Assembly (NCBI RefSeq): GCF_020733705.1
Contig: NZ_JAJFZM010000002.1
Coordinates: 434,001-498,000 of the forward strand
Direction of reading: 5' to 3'
Length of the DNA: 64,000 nucleotides
Source: Nocardia australiensis
GTDB taxonomy: Bacteria > Actinomycetota > Actinomycetes > Mycobacteriales > Mycobacteriaceae
Below the pieces are notes generated by a model. The model saw nothing but the letters and a program-made list of their open reading frames with translations, had not been told where the DNA came from and did not search any database. Below, one piece after another: positions 53,306-62,084 of the stretch. Numbering within the stretch: the first letter of the stretch is position 1; the number at the start of each line of letters is the position of its first letter. The position numbers and the translations under genes were made by a program.

Positions 53306-53835
53306 GGCCACCCACTCGCGGCGCTCGCGGCGTTGCTCCCTCTTCCATTGAAAACACAGTGTTCGCCCCATGACGAGGCTCAACAGCGTCGCCATCTTGG
53401 AGGCCGTCCAGGCGCGGCCGGAAGAGGGAGCAATCGATCGCGGTTCGATCGGCTGGCCGTCAGGCTGCCATGCATGAGTCGGATGGGCCGAGGCCCACCA
53501 GCCGGCGACCCGAGTCAGTAACCGCAATACCGGCAAGGTCTGTGACGATCCGATCGCCGATCGCATGCTGCGCCGCGTCGCCGCGTTCGGCCACTACGCG
53601 GGGAGGGGCGTTGAGTTCTGGAGCCATCGGCGGGTCTGACCTGGCGAATCTCAAGACCACCGCTGTGCGGGGCGGGTCCGACTGGATCCTGAACGGCTCG
53701 AAGACCTTCATCACCAACAGCCGAACCAACGGCTACACAGCCGACGTAGTGGTGGTGGCCGCCTGGACCAATCGATGCTGGCTTCGATCAACCGCTCGGT
53801 CAACGCGTCGAGGTGTATTGCTCAGGTTCAAACGG
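53306..53835 (+). pseudogene. Degenerate region with acyl-CoA dehydrogenase remnant
   Basis: 530 bp without an intact gene. At 53617-53775 the frame reads SGAIGGSDLANLKTTAV and ILNGSKTFITNSRTNG then ADVVVVAAWT, the middle beta-domain of an acyl-CoA dehydrogenase (about 55 residues of a normal 380). The N- and C-terminal parts are missing. The remainder of the stretch shows only short frames and no recognisable signal. Confidence 0.75.
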
Positions 53836-55431
53836 TCATTGTGATGGATTGTTGTGTCTGTCGTTGGAAATCGGGTTTGAAAGCCCTTGACTGGCGAGCA
53901 GTTGCAGCTGTAAGGCGAGACGAACACGTGGGTTAATCAGGTCGGTGCCCGCTATAGCGCGAATCTGGCGCATCCTGTAACGCAATGTATTTGGGTGAAT
54001 ATTCAGGATGCGTGCGGCCTGGGTCGGTTCACCGTGGTGTTGGAGATACGCATCGAGCGTTGTGATGTATTCAGTTCCGTGACTTCGATCGTGCGCGAGC
54101 AGATCGGGCAGTGGCCCGCCAAGGAAGCCTGCGTCCACCCGCACCGCGGTTCGAGCACGCTCGATGATCAGTTGGTGCCAAACCGACTCGATCGCTACGG
54201 TGGGGCCGGGCAGTCGGCCGGCGCGCGCTAGTCTGTCCAACTCGATAGCCTCGGCGCGAGACTGTGGAAGGGCGTTCGGGACTTGCGTGCGACTTCCGGC
54301 GACGGCGTAGACCGTGTCGTCATGCGTGTACACCTCGTCGACGACCGTGCGTAGCCACGGCCAACTTCCCGCAGTCCGTCCGGTCTCCTCCGATGACACG
54401 ACGGTCAACGCTGCTCCGTCAACTTCGGTGAGTAGCGGTTGCGACCAGCCGTATCGCCGCAGGATAGACTCCCACAGGTCCAGTTGACGGTGTGGATCGT
54501 CGCCCGCCCCTGACGCATTCAGGGCGACTACTCTCCAGGGACCGCCGTACAACCAGTTCCCGGTGTCGGCGGTGTCTGTCGAAACTAGCAAGACGGTGCG
54601 GAGGCGTTCGGCCGACAGTCTCCTGGCCGCCTCGGTTTGGGCACGCAGACGTAATAGGTGTAGCGCGAGTATGGTGGCCGCCCGCTTTAATTCGCCTATC
54701 TGATCTGGCAGCACCGGCTTCGGGGTAACGGCCCAGATTGAACCCAAGAACTCACCACCTGCGCGAACGGGGATGATCAGGCGGGGGAGTGCGCCATCGG
54801 GGCCATGCTCGATCCAAATCGGCTCGCTGGACTTCCTCATTCGTCGGAAAATTCCGCGGGACCGGAAATAGTTGACCACATCTTCAGGGACGCGGCGTCC
54901 GATAATGGTCGAGACGCGCGCTGGGTCGGATATGTCCTGGACCGCCGAGTATGCCAGTACCCGCGAGTGGGCGTCCTCGATGGTTACTGGAGCGCCGACG
55001 GTCGCGGCCACAGCATCGGCGAATGAAAAGAGATCGCTGTACGCGCTTGAATTCTCAACGTCTGTCGTGCCGATGGCGCGGTCGAGAACGCTGCGCAACA
55101 ACCACACGAGGTGAGTCCACGACGCCTGCGGTTGCAGCTCGATCACACCGACTCCGACTTCCCCGGCGATTTCGCGCACCGATGGATCGGCGGCGATCGA
55201 GCCTTTCAGCACGACTGCACCGACGCTCGCATCGGCCGCCCGCCGGAGCAGGACTACCGCGGCGGCCGCGTCGCCGGTGCCGACACCCAGGAGCAAGTTG
55301 TCGGGTTGCCCGAATGGTATTTCGTTGCATCCATCGAGTATCACGTCACTGACGTACTCACGAGGTCCGGAAACGATTGCGCGCAGCAGCGTCCCGCCCA
55401 GCGCGTCGATCAAATCGGCGGTACGCATCAT
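53836..55431 (-). CDS. PucR family transcriptional regulator
   Basis: A 531-residue regulator. The N-terminal part is a PucR-like/GAF-like sensor region, and the end holds the HTH_30 motif LDAYLQHHGEPTQAARILNIHPNTLRYRMRQIRAIAG. Such proteins often activate amino-acid or purine catabolic genes. A GGGAGGG site precedes the ATG. It diverges from the D-amino-acid dehydrogenase gene, its likely target. Confidence 0.9.
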   Translation of the reverse strand: MMRTADLIDALGGTLLRAIVSGPREYVSDVILDGCNEIPFGQPDNLLLGVGTGDAAAAVVLLRRAADASVGAVVLKGSIAADPSVREIAGEVGVGVIELQPQASWTHLVWLLRSVLDRAIGTTDVENSSAYSDLFSFADAVAATVGAPVTIEDAHSRVLAYSAVQDISDPARVSTIIGRRVPEDVVNYFRSRGIFRRMRKSSEPIWIEHGPDGALPRLIIPVRAGGEFLGSIWAVTPKPVLPDQIGELKRAATILALHLLRLRAQTEAARRLSAERLRTVLLVSTDTADTGNWLYGGPWRVVALNASGAGDDPHRQLDLWESILRRYGWSQPLLTEVDGAALTVVSSEETGRTAGSWPWLRTVVDEVYTHDDTVYAVAGSRTQVPNALPQSRAEAIELDRLARAGRLPGPTVAIESVWHQLIIERARTAVRVDAGFLGGPLPDLLAHDRSHGTEYITTLDAYLQHHGEPTQAARILNIHPNTLRYRMRQIRAIAGTDLINPRVRLALQLQLLASQGLSNPISNDRHNNPSQ

Positions 55432-55478
55432 GGCGATATTTCCCTCCCACGGTCCACGTTTCGGCCCGGATCACTTCT

Positions 55479-55513
55479 ATTGTGCTACATACCCGTTGTG
55501 GCGTGAACACAAT
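55479..55513. promoter_or_regulatory. TTGTG repeats in divergent PucR/DadA promoter
   Basis: TTGTG occurs at 55480 and 55496 and its complement CACAA at 55508; ATTGTG and CACAAT form the outer inverted repeat. Candidate PucR operator. Confidence 0.4.
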
Positions 55514-55607
55514 TTGGGTGCGGTGGATTGGCCTGATGCAACGATGCCAGCGACGCCGGTGTGCCTGATGATCGAGTGGTCGCAAACATAGCTAGAAGAG
55601 GTAGGCA

Positions 55608-56864
55608 ATGTTCCAGGAGATCAACGCGCCCAGGCGAGTCGTCGTTGTCGGCGCCGGAATGGTCGGGCTGTCGACCGCATGGTTCCTACAGGAGCGCGGA
55701 GTCGAGGTCACCGTCCTGGATCGCAAGGGTATTGCGGCAGGGGCGTCGTGGGGAAACGCTGGCTGGCTCACGCCCGGTATCAGCACACCGCTACCGGAGC
55801 CGGCCGTTCTGCGCTACGGTTTGCGCGCCGCACTAAGCGCTACTTCGCCGGTGTACGTCCCACCGACCGGCAACGTGCGGCTCATCAAGTTTCTGGCCTC
55901 CTTCGCGCGGCATAGCACGACCAAACGCTGGCGCGCCGCCATGGAATCCTTGGTCGCCATCAACCGCTGCGCCCTGTCCAGCTTCGATTCTCTCGTGGAC
56001 GGCGGAGTGAGAGGGCAGACGGAGGAGGCCGAGTCGTTCCTCGCCGCATACCGCACGACGGAAGAACGTGCCGTCCTCCTCGAGGAGTTGGAACATATCC
56101 AGGCCGCTGGCCAGCAGATCGCGTTCGACGTTTTGTCCGGCGATGACGCGCGCGAGGTAGAACCGTCATTATCGGATGAGGTCGGCGCGGCAATCCGACT
56201 GCGCGGCCAGCGATTCATCAATCCGGGTGATTTCGTGCATCGGCTTGCTGATGCGGTCCGGCAACGTGGCGGGACCATCCGTGAGGACGCCGAAGTGACG
56301 TCCGTCGAGGACGATGGCCGGACCTTGCAGGTCGGCATAGGCGACGGCTCGACGGAATCGTTCGACGCGATCGTCCTCGCCACCGGTACCTGGCTGGGCG
56401 ATCTGGCCAGGCAGTTCGGGGTCAAAACCGTCGTCCAGGCTGGTCGCGGCTACAGTTTCAGCGTCGCGATGGAGCACGTCCCGTCCGGACCTGTCTACTT
56501 CCCCTCACAACGGGTGGCCTGCACTCCCTTGCTGGGCCGTCTGCGCGTCGCCGGAATGATGGAGTTTCGCAAGCCGGAGGCAGCGCTGGACCAGCGCCGC
56601 ATCGGGGCGATTGTGGACGCCGCGCGGCCACTGCTGCGGGGCGCCGACCTCGACTCCCGCACAGACGAGTGGGTGGGTTCGCGGCCCTGCACTCCGGACG
56701 GGCTCCCGTTGATCGGCGCCACCCGATCACCTAGGGTCTTTGTCGCGGGTGGGCACGGCATGTGGGGCATCACGCTGGGGCCGGCCACCGGACGACTGCT
56801 CGCGGAATCCATCGTCACCGGTCACCTTCCCACGGAACTTGTGCCCTTCGACCCGCTGCGATGA
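55608..56864 (+). CDS. D-amino-acid dehydrogenase (DadA-like FAD oxidoreductase)
   Basis: A 418-residue DAO-superfamily flavoprotein. VVVVGAGMVGLSTAWFLQERG is the FAD-binding start, the ASWGNAGWLTPGISTPLPEP stretch is typical for DadA, and the end has GSRPCTPDGLPLIGATRSP and GHGMWGITLGPATG. It oxidatively deaminates D-amino acids to 2-oxo acids, passing electrons to the respiratory chain. An AGGTAGG site precedes ATG. In this neighbourhood it might handle D-tryptophan or D-kynurenine, but D-alanine is the usual substrate. Confidence 0.88.
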   Translation: MFQEINAPRRVVVVGAGMVGLSTAWFLQERGVEVTVLDRKGIAAGASWGNAGWLTPGISTPLPEPAVLRYGLRAALSATSPVYVPPTGNVRLIKFLASFARHSTTKRWRAAMESLVAINRCALSSFDSLVDGGVRGQTEEAESFLAAYRTTEERAVLLEELEHIQAAGQQIAFDVLSGDDAREVEPSLSDEVGAAIRLRGQRFINPGDFVHRLADAVRQRGGTIREDAEVTSVEDDGRTLQVGIGDGSTESFDAIVLATGTWLGDLARQFGVKTVVQAGRGYSFSVAMEHVPSGPVYFPSQRVACTPLLGRLRVAGMMEFRKPEAALDQRRIGAIVDAARPLLRGADLDSRTDEWVGSRPCTPDGLPLIGATRSPRVFVAGGHGMWGITLGPATGRLLAESIVTGHLPTELVPFDPLR

Positions 56865-56955
56865 CGAGCACCGTGCTTCTCCCAGAGTGTCGACGTTCGC
56901 CTGATTCGCCGCTGCCGAACAGCATCTCTGATCTTCGAGCACATACGGCCGCGCG

Positions 56956-57753
56956 TCATCGGCCCGAGTGGACGACCAACCAGTTCAGGGCGTCTACGAC
57001 GGTGCGCCAGGCATCGGTGTGCGGGTCGATGAGTTCGAAGTGACCGGCAGCGGGAATCGACCACAGGTGCACATTCGTGCCGCCATGGTCGAGCAGGTTA
57101 CGATGCGCTTCGCTGTAGGCGAAGGGAACATCATCGTCCTGGTGACCGTGCACGAGGGCGGTCGGGATGTAGGTGGAACCGAGGGCGGCCGGATCGATTT
57201 CGGTGGTGTATGGATGCGCGCCCAGCAGCTCCGCGGCCGCGTCACCGCCGATCCGGTTGGACAGGGCATCAGCGATGCTGCCGACCCCGGCGAGTGAGAG
57301 CACGCCGGCGAGCGCCGGATCGGCACGGTACCAGGGCGACGTGTCTGGCAGGCGGTGGCGGGCCGACGCCCAGAGCGCGAGGTGGCCGCCTGCGGAGTGC
57401 CCGGCGCTGATGATCGGTGTCGTGGTGGTGATCCCGCAGCCCTCGGAGACGAGCCGAGGCAACGAATCCATGGCCCGCGCGATGTCGTCGAAGGTCTCCG
57501 GGTATTCGCCGCCGCGTCGGTATTCCACGTTGGCCACGGCGTAACCCTCCTGTGCCAGGGCAGCGGCGAGTGGTTCGGTGTGGTGCCGATCGTATGCGCC
57601 GCGCCAGAACCCACCGTGCAGGAACAAGACGACCGCGCTCGGCGTCTGCTCGGGCAGCCAGACGTCCGCGAGCTGCTGCTCTTGGTAGCCGTACCGCAGC
57701 GTCTGTTGCGGCGGTGGCACGGCGCGTCTAAGCAGGTCCGCCAGGGTGCTCAT
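56956..57753 (-). CDS. Kynurenine formamidase (arylformamidase), alpha/beta hydrolase type
   Basis: A 265-residue hydrolase. It has the oxyanion motif HGGFW characteristic of eukaryotic-type kynurenine formamidases, the nucleophile elbow GHSAGG, the acid in HGHQDDDVP and the histidine in [10 protein letters not shown]. It hydrolyses N-formylkynurenine to kynurenine plus formate, the second step of tryptophan breakdown. The start overlaps the stop of a monooxygenase fragment (ATGA), so it was once coupled to a full monooxygenase gene. Only a weak GGAAG site is present. It stands divergent from the dioxygenase and kynureninase genes that supply and use its substrate. Confidence 0.87.
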   Translation of the reverse strand: MSTLADLLRRAVPPPQQTLRYGYQEQQLADVWLPEQTPSAVVLFLHGGFWRGAYDRHHTEPLAAALAQEGYAVANVEYRRGGEYPETFDDIARAMDSLPRLVSEGCGITTTTPIISAGHSAGGHLALWASARHRLPDTSPWYRADPALAGVLSLAGVGSIADALSNRIGGDAAAELLGAHPYTTEIDPAALGSTYIPTALVHGHQDDDVPFAYSEAHRNLLDHGGTNVHLWSIPAAGHFELIDPHTDAWRTVVDALNWLVVHSGR

Positions 57754-58007
57754 GGCTTCCATCGCCGATGTGCGGTGACCGGGGCTCCTTCCCGAATCAG
57801 TTCGAGGCGGGGTCGGGGTCCGTCGGTGCGTCCCGTCGGCGGTTTCCAGCTGCCGCCCTGAAACTGTTGCGGCCACTGCGCCTCGGGACCGGTGCACTCC
57901 TGGTCTGCGGCGGCATGCAACGTCCACTGCGGGTCGTAGAGATGGGGGCGACCGAGTGCGACCAGGTCGGCACGGCCGGCCAGCACAGTGAGGCCAAGTG
58001 CCGACAT
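57750..58007 (-). pseudogene. C-terminal fragment of a second anthraniloyl-CoA monooxygenase/reductase
   Basis: An 85-residue frame ([21 protein letters not shown] to TAHRRWKP) matches the last 80 residues of the fusion enzyme at 45 kb at roughly 60% identity by eye. Everything before the last OYE strand is gone; an in-frame TAG lies six codons upstream of the ATG. A GGGAG site before the ATG means the peptide might still be translated and so keep the downstream formamidase coupled. The divergence level shows a distinct paralogue rather than a recent duplication. Confidence 0.85.
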
Positions 58008-58064
58008 GAGATCTCCCGAGTGCTAGACACTGACATCCTTACCGTATGGCGGATTACGTACTGA

Positions 58065-58077
58065 CGTCAATGGAACG
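58065..58077. promoter_or_regulatory. Operator-like site CGTCAATGGAACG
   Basis: Matches the site at 51065 (CGTCAATAGAACG) at 12 of 13 positions. Lies in the divergent formamidase/tryptophan-dioxygenase promoter, overlapping a TGACGTCA palindrome. Confidence 0.5.
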
Positions 58078-58085
58078 ATAGATGC

Positions 58086-58148
58086 GAGTGGAAGTCGCGC
58101 AAAGCGGTGACAGTCCGCCGCCACGACCTGGAAGTCGTGTCACAACTC
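58086..58148 (+). ncRNA. Candidate structured leader RNA, class unknown
   Basis: The plus strand can fold into a three-way junction: GAGT/ACTC closing stem, CGC-GCAAA-GCG hairpin, then GTGAC/GTCAC enclosing ACGAC-CTGGAA-GTCGT. TGGAAGTCG occurs twice, 40 bases apart. GCGGTGACAGTCCGC recalls the core of actinobacterial FMN elements, but the remaining FMN stems are absent. It precedes the tryptophan dioxygenase gene by 84 bases and could be a leader structure or a coincidence. Confidence 0.3.
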
Positions 58149-58231
58149 TAGCGGGCGTCAATATTTTGTAATACCGTGTTCGATGCCGAAGACGACTTGA
58201 TGACTTAGATGAGAGATGACGAGGAATCACC

Positions 58232-59086
58232 ATGGCAGTCGAAGGCAACACCCGCCCACTCGAGCAGGAGATCGTGACCGACTTCTCCTCGCGTATGAGT
58301 TACGACGCCTACCTTCACCTGGACACGCTGCTGAGCGCCCAGCGCCCGGTCAGTCGCCCAGAGCATCACGACGAGCTCCTGTTCATCATTCAGCACCAGA
58401 CCACCGAGCTGTGGCTGAAGTTGGTGCTGCATGAAACGCGCGCGGCGCGAGCGGCACTCGACAACGATGACATCGGGGTGGCGCTGAAGTGCGTCGCGAG
58501 GGTCAAGCACATCCAGAAGACCCTTACCGAGCAGTGGTCGGTACTGGCAACGCTCACTCCCACCGAGTACACCGAGTTCCGGGAGTTCCTGGGGAACTCG
58601 TCGGGCTTCCAGTCGCACCAGTACAGAGCGGTGGAGTTCATCCTCGGTAACAAGAACGCGGGCATGCTGAGGGTGTTCGAATCGGACCCCGCGGCCCACG
58701 ACGAACTCGAAACACTCCTCCACGAGCCGAGTCTTTATGACGCGTTCTGGCGTTACTTGTCCCGCGCCGGCCTCGATGTCCCCCACTCGACGCTCGCCCG
58801 CGACGTTAGTCAGGCCTACGTTCTCGACCCGAATCTGCTTCCACTCGTCAAAGAGATCTACGAGACCCCGAACAAATACTGGTCGGTGTATGAGGCGTTG
58901 GAAGAACTCGTCGACCTCGAGGAGAACTTCCAGCTGTGGCGGTTCCGCCATATGCGTACGGTGCTGCGCACGATAGGCATGAAGACCGGTACCGGCGGGT
59001 CGAGCGGTGTCGGGTTCTTGCAAAGCGCACTCGACCTCACTTTCTTCCCGGAACTTTTCGCCGTACGCACAGAGATCGGACGTTGA
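58232..59086 (+). CDS. kynA: Tryptophan 2,3-dioxygenase
   Basis: A 284-residue heme enzyme that opens the indole ring of tryptophan to N-formylkynurenine. HHDELLFIIQHQTTELW carries the substrate-base His55, and RFRHMRTVLRTIGMKTG holds the heme ligand His240, at the same residue numbers as in the Xanthomonas enzyme. The GTGGSSG segment that closes over the substrate follows. A GAGGAA site lies before ATG. It is followed two bases later by kynureninase and diverges from the formamidase, which completes the tryptophan-to-anthranilate route. Confidence 0.95.
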   Translation: MAVEGNTRPLEQEIVTDFSSRMSYDAYLHLDTLLSAQRPVSRPEHHDELLFIIQHQTTELWLKLVLHETRAARAALDNDDIGVALKCVARVKHIQKTLTEQWSVLATLTPTEYTEFREFLGNSSGFQSHQYRAVEFILGNKNAGMLRVFESDPAAHDELETLLHEPSLYDAFWRYLSRAGLDVPHSTLARDVSQAYVLDPNLLPLVKEIYETPNKYWSVYEALEELVDLEENFQLWRFRHMRTVLRTIGMKTGTGGSSGVGFLQSALDLTFFPELFAVRTEIGR

Positions 59087-59088
59087 TC

Positions 59089-60324
59089 ATGACCATCGCG
59101 TCTGCCGCCCTCGTCAAACGTGCCGATGAACTCGACGCGGCTGACCCCCTGAGCGAGTACCCGGCCCAATTCCTCGGAAGCGACGACCCGGAGGTCGTCG
59201 CGTATCTGGACGGCAACTCCCTGGGCCGGCCCACACGGGCGAGCGCGGACCGACTCGCCACGTTCGTCTCCGACGCGTGGGGGCGAAGGCTGATCCGGGG
59301 TTGGGACGAGGATTGGTTCGACATGCCGCTGAGGCTCGGCGACCGGCTCGGGGCGGCAGTGCTGGGGGCGGCCGCAGGTCAGACCACGATCGGAGATTCG
59401 ACGACGGTCCTGCTGTACAAGCTGGTCCGCGGCGCCCTCGCTATGCGCCCGGATCGAACCGAGATCGTCCTCGACCGCGATAACTTCCCCACCGACCGAT
59501 ACCTGCTCGAGTCGATCGCCGAAGACCATGGGTTGACGTTGCGGTGGATCGAGCCCGACTTCCGCGGCGGTGTCACCGCCGCCGAGGTGGCCGACGCGGT
59601 GTGTGAGCGAACTGCGCTGGTGGTGCTCAGTCACGTCGCCTACCGGTCCGGGTATCTCCTCGACGTCCCTGCGATCGGTGCGGCGACACACAGCTCGGGG
59701 GCGCTGCTGCTGCTCGATCTCTGCCATTCGGCGGGCTCGGTGGAGATTGAACTCGACTCGTGGAGTGTGGATTTCGCGGTAGGGTGCACGTACAAGTACC
59801 TCAGTGGCGGTCCCGGCTCGCCGGCGTTCGCCTACGTTGCCGCTGCGCACCTCGACAACTTCGTGCAGCCGATTTGGGGCTGGATGGGCCGCGACACCCC
59901 GTTTGACATGGCGCAAGGGTACGTTCCGGCTGCGGGGATCCGCCGGGTGATCAGCGGCACCCCCGCGATTCTCGGGATGATCCCGATCCAGGACACCCTC
60001 GAAATGATCGAGGATGCCGGTATGCCCGCGATCCGTGCGAAGTCGGTGTCGCTCACCGAGTACGCGCTGGACCTGGTGCAAGACTGCCTGGTTCCATTCG
60101 GTGTCGCGGTGTCGTCGCCGCTGGAGTCCGCCCGCCGGGGCGGGCACGTGACGATTGACCACCCGCAGTTCCGCGATATCACCGCACGGCTCTGGCAGCG
60201 CGGGGTCATCCCCGACTTCCGTGGGCCCGAGGGAATTCGGCTGGGGATGAGCCCGCTGAGTACCACCTTCAGTGAAGTACTCGCCGGGGTGGTGGCGATC
60301 GGTGACGAACTCACAGCATCCTGA
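59089..60324 (+). CDS. kynU: Kynureninase
   Basis: A 411-residue PLP enzyme of fold type I that splits kynurenine into anthranilate and alanine. It shows LDGNSLGRP near the N-terminus, GWDEDWFDMPLRLGDRL, LCHSAGSVEIELD (PLP aspartate region) and the Schiff-base lysine in GCTYKYLSGGPG, followed by GWMGRDTPFDM. The start ATG lies two bases past the dioxygenase stop; the frame is open upstream but within that gene. The anthranilate would go to the CoA ligase at 48-49.5 kb. Confidence 0.95.
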   Translation: MTIASAALVKRADELDAADPLSEYPAQFLGSDDPEVVAYLDGNSLGRPTRASADRLATFVSDAWGRRLIRGWDEDWFDMPLRLGDRLGAAVLGAAAGQTTIGDSTTVLLYKLVRGALAMRPDRTEIVLDRDNFPTDRYLLESIAEDHGLTLRWIEPDFRGGVTAAEVADAVCERTALVVLSHVAYRSGYLLDVPAIGAATHSSGALLLLDLCHSAGSVEIELDSWSVDFAVGCTYKYLSGGPGSPAFAYVAAAHLDNFVQPIWGWMGRDTPFDMAQGYVPAAGIRRVISGTPAILGMIPIQDTLEMIEDAGMPAIRAKSVSLTEYALDLVQDCLVPFGVAVSSPLESARRGGHVTIDHPQFRDITARLWQRGVIPDFRGPEGIRLGMSPLSTTFSEVLAGVVAIGDELTAS

Positions 60325-61204
60325 CGGCCGGTTCAGCTCGGGGGTCCCTGACCGGGGGTGGCCCGCCGTTGCGGGCGCCGTACTAGACGACATCGACTCC
60401 AGAGCTGGGAGTGCGACATCGCTGGTACGCACGGTGCTCGGCGCTTACGTCCGCGATCTCGGTGGCTGGATCGCGATCGCGGATCTCACCATGCTGTTGT
60501 CGGCACTCGGGGTGCCGGCGCAGAGCACCAGGACCGCGGTGACCAGGCTCAAAAGCAAGCGGGTGCTGCACTCGGAGTGCCGCGATGGGAACAATGGCTA
60601 CGGCCTCACCGCCGCGGCGGAGGCGATGTTCGTGCGCGGGGATTCGCGAATCTTCGGGTTCCGGCAGATGGCCCCGGGCGACGCCTGGCGGCTGATCTCG
60701 TTCGGTATCCCGGAGTCTGAACGTGCTGCCCGACATCAGCTTCGGCGTCGGCTGGCGTCGATCGGATGCGGCACTGTCTCGGCGGGGTTATGGATCTGCC
60801 CCGAGTACCTCGCGGTGGAGGCGGCAGCGATCGTGACCGCCCTCGGACTCGACGCGCACATCACCACTTTCCTCGCCACCGAATTCGACGTGCCCGGCAC
60901 GCTGCGGGATGCGGTCTCGCAGTGGTGGGACTTAGACAGCCTCGCTGAACGTCACCGCACCTTCCTCGATCATCGCGGCCACGCTATCGACGACGACTCG
61001 ACCGACGGGCGCGACGCGTTCGCTCGTTTCGTTCCCCTCCTGGACGAATGGCGGATCATCCCGTACGTGGACCCGGGCCTGCCCGACGAGATGCTGCCCT
61101 CTGATTGGCCCGGACCTGACAGTGTCCAGCTCTTCACCGACGCGCGGCGGCGGTACCTCGAACCGAGTCGACAGTGGGTGCGGACGTTGGTCATCAGTCG
61201 GTAG
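60302..61204 (+). CDS. PaaX family transcriptional regulator (second copy)
   Basis: A regulator of about 300 residues, paralogous to the PaaX protein at 49.7 kb. It shares the winged helix (LGAYVRDLGGWIAIADLTML, TRTAVTRLKSKRVLHSE), WRLISFGIPESERAARHQLRRRL, GTVSAGLWICP and VPLLDEWRIIPYVDPGLPDEMLPSDW. GTG 60302 within the kynureninase end is the likely start, giving a 23-base overlap; the exact start is uncertain. Overlap with kynureninase means it is co-expressed with the tryptophan genes and probably regulates them in response to an aryl-CoA ester. Confidence 0.87.
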   Translation: MTNSQHPDGRFSSGVPDRGWPAVAGAVLDDIDSRAGSATSLVRTVLGAYVRDLGGWIAIADLTMLLSALGVPAQSTRTAVTRLKSKRVLHSECRDGNNGYGLTAAAEAMFVRGDSRIFGFRQMAPGDAWRLISFGIPESERAARHQLRRRLASIGCGTVSAGLWICPEYLAVEAAAIVTALGLDAHITTFLATEFDVPGTLRDAVSQWWDLDSLAERHRTFLDHRGHAIDDDSTDGRDAFARFVPLLDEWRIIPYVDPGLPDEMLPSDWPGPDSVQLFTDARRRYLEPSRQWVRTLVISR

Positions 61205-61231
61205 CCGCGGTACGCAGCACGAACAACTCAC

Positions 61232-62017
61232 TCACGGCTGATTCTCTACGGCGCCGCGGGTCGCCCCATTCAATATCCTTTCGAGTTCCTGGGTGGCCGT
61301 CATCAACTCAGCCTCAACCTTCGACATGGTGACCTCATCGAACTCGCTCGCGAGACTGACTACAGTCAACGCGCAGGTCGGGCGCCCGCCTGGTGCCAGG
61401 ACGGCACGACCTACATCGGCAATCACGGTCGCAGAGCCTCGCTGCTCGGCGAAGCCGGCTTTTCGTGCAGCCTCGATCCTCCTGCGGAGCTCGGTGCCAT
61501 GTTCCGACTCACGACTCGAGGTCTCGGCCATGCGCAGGTATGGAGTCGCAGCAATGTCGTCAAGTGCGGCGACGAGAGCCAGTGCGCCGGCAGACTCGTC
61601 AACTCGAAGAAGCTGTCCGTGCCGGTCCACTATCGACTGAAGTCGAGGGGGTCGTACGACATCGATGATCCGTGCCCGGTCAATGGTAAGGATCTGCAGG
61701 TTGACCATCATCGATGTTCGGTCGGCCAGGCTCTGCAGGACAGGTCGGCTGAGTACCAGAAGAGCGTTCACTCCTGCGGCGAAGGACAAGTGGAGAAGCG
61801 CGGTGCCAGGCAAGTAATGGTCGCCATCGCGTAGCACCCAGCCGCGGCGCACCAGGTCGAGGACAACCTTGTACGCAGTGGCGCGGTGGAGGCCCACGAG
61901 GTTGGCCAGATCGATAAGCCTCAGCGGTCCATCGGCTGTCGCCACGGCCTCGACGATGTCGAGGGCCTTGTCGACGGCCGAGCCCTTCCCTTGGCTCGAA
62001 CTGGCATCTGTCGGCAT
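61232..62017 (-). CDS. IclR family transcriptional regulator
   Basis: A 261-residue IclR protein. The winged helix reads ALDIVEAVATADGPLRLIDL with VGLHRATAYKVVLDLVRRGWVL, and the effector domain contains MMVNLQILTIDRARIIDVV and LAPGGRPTCALTVVSL. A GAGGAG site precedes ATG. It diverges from the VOC/hydantoinase genes and probably controls them. It is not part of the tryptophan regulon by position, being separated by convergent stops. Confidence 0.9.
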   Translation of the reverse strand: MPTDASSSQGKGSAVDKALDIVEAVATADGPLRLIDLANLVGLHRATAYKVVLDLVRRGWVLRDGDHYLPGTALLHLSFAAGVNALLVLSRPVLQSLADRTSMMVNLQILTIDRARIIDVVRPPRLQSIVDRHGQLLRVDESAGALALVAALDDIAATPYLRMAETSSRESEHGTELRRRIEAARKAGFAEQRGSATVIADVGRAVLAPGGRPTCALTVVSLASEFDEVTMSKVEAELMTATQELERILNGATRGAVENQP

Positions 62018-62084
62018 CCGTCGTACTCCTCATCCATGAACGAGTTCCATTTTGGCGTTCGTTTTCCTTGACGCCATCATACGA

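Noticed and set aside
58086-58148. FMN (RFN) riboswitch
   Set aside because: Only one short core-like segment is present; the other conserved stems and any riboflavin gene are missing.
58858-60432. 524-codon minus-strand open frame over kynureninase
   Set aside because: Antisense of kynA/kynU, which carry exact catalytic motifs.
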